From Triangularia verruculosa (taxonomy: Eukaryota > Ascomycota > Sordariomycetes > Sordariales > Podosporaceae), in NCBI GenBank assembly GCA_033296885.1, contig MU863875.1, forward strand, positions 248,001-312,000: DNA of 64,000 nt, given 5' to 3'. How positions within the stretch are numbered: the first letter of the stretch is position 1; each line of letters opens with the position of its first letter. Under the pieces are notes generated by a model. The model saw only the letters and a list, made by a program, of their open reading frames with translations. It was not told where the DNA came from and did not search any database. Of this stretch, positions 59,570 through 64,000 are shown in pieces. The position numbers were made by a program, and so were the translations under genes.

Positions 59570-62500
59570 TCAGAAATTGCCCACCCTATGGGCAGTCGGC
59601 ACCTGGGTGAGCACATCAAACGCGCCAGTTCCCAAGCGTCCCAACTTGCCCACCACCAGTCTCGAGGAGGGTGTCATGAGCGGGTCCCATTCGCCGTCCA
59701 TAACCGCATCCTTGAGGAAGCCAACTGTGGTTTCTATTACAACAAATCATTAGCATCTGGCTTTTTTTTAGCGGACACTCAAGTGCAGAACTTACCATAA
59801 CTCATCTTGGTGAAGGGAGAAACATTTGCAGTCAAGCCGATTCTGTTGAAAGGCGAGAAGCCGCCGTTTCTCGTCATGTAATCGGCAATCAAGGACAAAT
59901 GTCGAGGGTCCACCCCGATACCGTGGGCACTGAAAACGCCGGACAATTCGTGGACAATGTTGCTGCGCGCAGCTTCGACGCCATAAATCTCCAGGACCTG
60001 CGCAATGTCGTTGGTCTGGAGCTTGTTGGGGTTGATGTACTCAGCATAGGACTGCATAGCCTTGATGTTGACGCCATCGGTATGGATAAGCAACTCCTTG
60101 ATCACCTCTTGACCGGTGGAGGGATCCTTCTTCTTGACTGGCTCAAGCGTGGCCTGGCCAATGCGGCTGATTTCCTGGATTAAGGCCTTGTTGACTGCCT
60201 CCTGGACAAAGTTCAGCATGAGGATCTTAGGGATGGAAATGGGGTATTCTAAAGTGAATTTGACCCATTCCCCACCAACACTATCGGCTCTAAAGCTGAC
60301 AATGGCTTCATTCCTCTCCTTAATGCGGGCCTCACGGGAGGCAGCTTGAGCGGCATCGCCCTTCTCGCCAAGATGATCCTCGGGCTGCGGGCTGCCACCA
60401 TAGGCTTCGTCATCGAACTCCCTGTCCTCACCATCTTCAGCGTCCTCGGTTTCCCGTTGCAATTGCCTTTGGATGGCATCATCTTCATCATCATTGGGAC
60501 CATAAGAAACAGCCTCAGAACGATTGGCTCTTTGCTTGGCACCGCTGGCATCGTCCTCGTCATCATCGTCGTCATCGTCGTCACCACCGCGAGCCTCCCT
60601 GTCACCAGAGCTTGGCGCCGCCACCTCAATGGTGCCGACCTTTTCGCCGATATGAGGTGCCGCCGCCGTTCCTCTCATGTTCTGCTTCTTGATCTCTTTT
60701 TGTACGATCTTGCAAAGCAATGGGATGAACTTTTTCTCCACGGTGCCAAGAACATCAGAAATCGAGATGGCATACATCTTCGAATATTCTTGGCTTTCGA
60801 AGAAGCGCAGGCTAATGTCAAAAGTCTTGGCAAGCGGATGGGCCATGCCAGTTCCGACCTTCTCAACCACAGTCGCATCCTTGGTGACATGGGAAAGGGG
60901 CAGAACACTGATACTCTTGGCAAACCGCTCACCGTCCTGCTCTGAAAGCTCTTCGTTGAGAACGAGCGTCATCGATGGAGTGCTGATATTGGCTGAGGCG
61001 GTCATGAGAATTTCTCGGAGACGTGGCACACCAAGAGTGACGTTTTTTGCGCTGTGACCGGCCAACTGTACGCAACCACATGTTAGTATATCATCTCTAA
61101 ACGACCAAAGGGAGGGTAAAACGCGCGTGGAACGTGTTCAGAGTTAGCTGGGTCGAAGGCTCACCGACGCCCTGAGCTGCTGTGATGCCGACGGCCTCTC
61201 CAGGCTCGATGAGAGACCTGAGATATTTCGCCGCCAGGATTTTTTCGGCGGTTTTGCGGGAAATCTGGCCCTTCTTGTCGTTGGAGCCCTTCTTGTCCTT
61301 GATCAGTCCGTGCTTATTCGTCTTGACGTAGTCCTGCATGTCGATGAAGAACTTCTCTGAAGTAGCAAAGCCGTATCTGGAAGGTTCGAGCTTGGAGGTG
61401 ACTGGGTCTTGCGGGTTGCGGGTGCCGGCCGATTTGATAGCAGACTTCATTCGCTTGATGATTTCGTCCTTGTTCTCAAACATTGCCTGAGTTTGGGGTT
61501 CCTCGTATCTAAGTTGTGGAAGTTCGCTGTCCAAATTCCTCAGCACAAACTCGAAATCGTTGAGGTACTTTTGCTTGGTGATATCGATGCCGTCCTCGCC
61601 GTAGAGCATCTGGATGACGGAGCCATCAGAGTCTCGGACAGTGCTGTCATAAGATACCGTGAGGCCTTCCATACCCTTGACCAAACATCTTTGCAGGTAT
61701 CCGGATCGGGATGTTTTGACAGCTGTATCAATCAAACCTTCACGGCCGGCCATGTGATGAAAGTAATACTCTTGTGGTCGGATACCTGTCAAGAAACGCT
61801 GCACAATATAACCACCGGCACGTGCATCTGTGTCGAATGGACGGAAACTTGGAAGGGTGCGGCCAGAGATCATCACAGGGACTCGTCTACCCTCCAGTGT
61901 CTGCTGGCCAAGCTTTTGGTTGGAAATACTAAGTTAGCACGCTCCAAAAAAGAGCGAATGAAGAAAAGTGGGGCCGCGAGCGGAACCTACATTGCAGCTG
62001 ATCAAATTGGCGTTGACTGAAGATCCCTTCGCACCGGAGATAGTCATAGACTGCATGTGGTTGTGGGGAAAAGGCTTCTCAAGGCCTGCGGGCAAGCAGA
62101 CTCTTGTGATCTCGGAAGAGAGCTGAGCAACCCGCTGGTTGGTCAACAATTCAAGGCCTTCCTGCTTCTTGTCGTCCCTCAGCACCTCCTCGAGGCGTTC
62201 CAAGAGCAAGGGGTCATTCTTGGTTGGCTTTTGCTCCGCCAAAGACACGTACTTGGCCGCAACTTCAAGACCCAGGTCCTTGGCGCGCTTGATCAGTTCT
62301 TTGCGGTCCTGTTCGCCCTTCGGTGTCATGCGGAGATCGTCCATGCCGCAAGTGAATGCAACCATTGCGAGGTATCTTGTGAGGAGGCGGCCCATGCAAC
62401 TGAGCAGCTTGGCTGCGACGCTGGGACCGTAGACTTCATGGACAGCATGCACAAGGCCACCATCACTGGATCCGAGGTGTGACTTATCCAGAATGCCGTG

Positions 62501-64000
62501 GACAAATACACCATCACGTACGGAAACTTCGCCTTCTTCGGGAGCATGGTCTCCCCAGCTTCTTCCTTTGATCTTGGTGCCAGATTGCATCCAAAGATCA
62601 CCACAGTTGGCTGGCTTGATGTTTTTCAGGACAGTGTCGATAACCTGTTTGCCTGTCCAGCGAGGTACTGGTTTAATGATGGCAGGGGGAACCGTGAGAA
62701 TCTTCTCTCCAGTGATGTGTCCACTTTCGGGGCGGAGACCAGCGTAGACGAGTTGCATGTAATCGCCCTTGCTGAGAAAAGTGTCCTTGCTGCAAAGAAC
62801 TACGGAAACCGAAAGGTGATCTTGGATCAGGCCTCTTAGCGGTGAACCGCCTGTTGTGCTGATATACTGGCTGTCAGTGTTGGCAAGTTGCAGGGCTTCT
62901 GCGCGAGCGATTTCGTTTTGCGGAAAGTGCATGTTCATCTCGTCACCATCGAAATCGGCGTTGTACGAGTTGCAGTTGGCGTAGTGCATGCGAATGGTAC
63001 GCTCAGAGGGTAAAACACGGACGCGATGACCCATCATGGACGGTTTGTGAAGCGTGGGTTGACGGTTCATCAACACAACATCACCGTTGGTGAGGTGCCT
63101 ATGTACCTTCTTTCCCCGGAGATTCGCAAAAGAGTTGGTGGACGGGGCGAGAAGCGTGTTGGCCAAGGCCACTCTTTCCTCCACCGACTTTCTCGCCAGG
63201 CTGACAATTTGGCCATTTTCGTTCTCGATGGACACAGCACCAGGCCACTGGTCGGGGCCGTTGATAACAGCCTGTTGCAAATCCTTAAAATTGTAGGCGG
63301 TGACTGGTTCAGGATAGTGCAGTTTCCTGGCAAAAACAGGCGGAACACCGATTTCACTCGTCTCGATGTTGGGGTCGGGACTGATGACTGATCTAGCGGC
63401 GAAGTTGACACGTTTGCCCATCATGTTCTTGCGGAACAATCCCTCCTTCTTTTCCAGCTTCTGCTTGATACCCTCCTCGTTTCTCTTGGCAGCGCCGCCC
63501 TGGACAGGGTTCTTGTCGCGATCCATCAAACTGTTGACGGCATCTTGCAGCTCCGTCCACGACTGGTATAAATGCGACAAGTCTCGCACCCTCCTGCCTT
63601 CCTGGATGGCAGCTTCTTTTCCAAGGTTAATCTCCCTGGAAATCTGACCGACGGTAGAGGACTTCTCAATGATCTTCTTGTAGAGACTGTTCTGCTCGGC
63701 CTCGGTGATTTGATTTTCGCCCATCCTCGCTTCTGGCCTCATGCGATTAGGCGGTACCATGAGTGTCTGGATAAAGAAGATGTCGGCTTTGACAGGCTTC
63801 GAGCGGGAAGCCTTGGTTGGTGGCCTGGCATTGAAAATAAGGGACATGATTTCCTGTTCGGTTTGGAAGAGGAGATCAAGGCGACTCTTGACCTCCATTG
63901 AGTTGAGGAAGCGCTGAGCAGGGGCGGTTTTCGTTTTCGTCTTGGTCTGGGTCTCGGTTTCCGCGTCTTGCATGACAACATCGCCAGCCTCGTCAAGATC
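59570..64000 (-). CDS. RPA190: RNA polymerase I largest subunit (A190), 5' end outside the window
   Basis: Catalytic subunit of Pol I, which transcribes rDNA in the nucleolus. Exons seen: 64000-61991 (open at the window edge), 61912-61127, 61065-59796 and 59733-59570. The active-site motif NADFDGDEMNMH, with the Mg-binding aspartates, is at 62962-62927. Family blocks include GKRVNFAARSVISPDPNIE, LMNRQPTLHKPSMMGHRVRV, HMAGREGLIDTAVKTSRSGY and AAQGVGEPSTQLTLNTFH. In the jaw there is an acidic insert (eight Asp in a row, then DDEDDA) like the DNA-mimicking loop of A190. Intron 61913-61990 is GT-AG with the acceptor at CCAAAAG. Intron 61066-61126 fits only a GC donor (CAC|GCGCGT) with a perfect TACTAAC branch. 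Intron 59734-59795 is GTAAGT...AATAG. The protein ends VLTQVPTAHRVGNF. The N-terminal clamp and zinc region is missing here. Confidence 0.95.

Noticed and set aside
1..64000. CRISPR arrays, insertion sequences, prokaryote-type operons
   Set aside because: Spliced eukaryotic genes throughout; no spaced identical repeats, transposase or terminal inverted repeats were seen.
31275..64000. Functional clustering of RAD3, Rtp1 and RPA190 as a transcription gene cluster
   Set aside because: They are separated by long deserts and unrelated genes; all are universal housekeeping genes, so proximity is probably chance.

Overview
The window is nuclear DNA of a filamentous ascomycete, most likely a sordariomycete and plausibly Sordariales. 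The evidence is the protein families present, short 47-78 nt introns with GTATGT/GTAAGT-type donors and CTAAC/CTGAC-type branch sites, pyrimidine-rich leaders, and long gene-free flanks around a zinc-finger regulator. No CRISPR array, operon, rRNA or convincing tRNA gene was seen. All exon models were read by eye from reading frames, splice signals and remembered family motifs; no search was run.

Layout. 0-3.6 kb is gene-free and ends in a leader with two small upstream ORFs. 3.6-5.5 kb holds an RGS-domain gene (+) with an in-frame TAG in the middle of its open frame. 5.5-11.6 kb is poor in recognisable genes, with poly-G runs, a minisatellite and unrecognised coding-like fragments; the best is a candidate spliced gene at 7.5-8.36 kb. 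11.6-26.3 kb is a compact run of four minus-strand genes: a very large Ulp1/C48-type SUMO-protease-like protein with a SAP domain and SUMO-interacting-motif-like repeats, a DDHD-domain phospholipase, an AT-hook nuclear protein and an Rtp1/TANGO6-type RNA polymerase assembly factor. 26.3-31.3 kb lacks a firm gene but has an unresolved coding-like block. 31.3-34.1 kb is RAD3/XPD (-), resolved into eight exons. 34.1-45.9 kb and 47.2-59.6 kb are gene-free deserts flanking a single C2H2 zinc-finger transcription factor gene (+). 59.6-64.0 kb is the 3' two thirds or so of the RNA polymerase I largest subunit gene (-), whose 5' end lies beyond the window.

Functional themes. Several genes serve nuclear housekeeping: TFIIH helicase (RAD3), polymerase assembly/import (Rtp1), Pol I core (RPA190), SUMO deconjugation and an AT-hook protein. 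The RGS and C2H2 genes are signalling and regulatory genes with large upstream regions. Points most worth a second look are the His-Asn-Cys Ulp protein with its SIM-like array, the interrupted RGS frame, two inferred GC-AG introns (Rtp1 and RPA190), the 10-nt RAD3 micro-exon, and the isolation of the C2H2 gene. I did not find a clear new multi-gene system.
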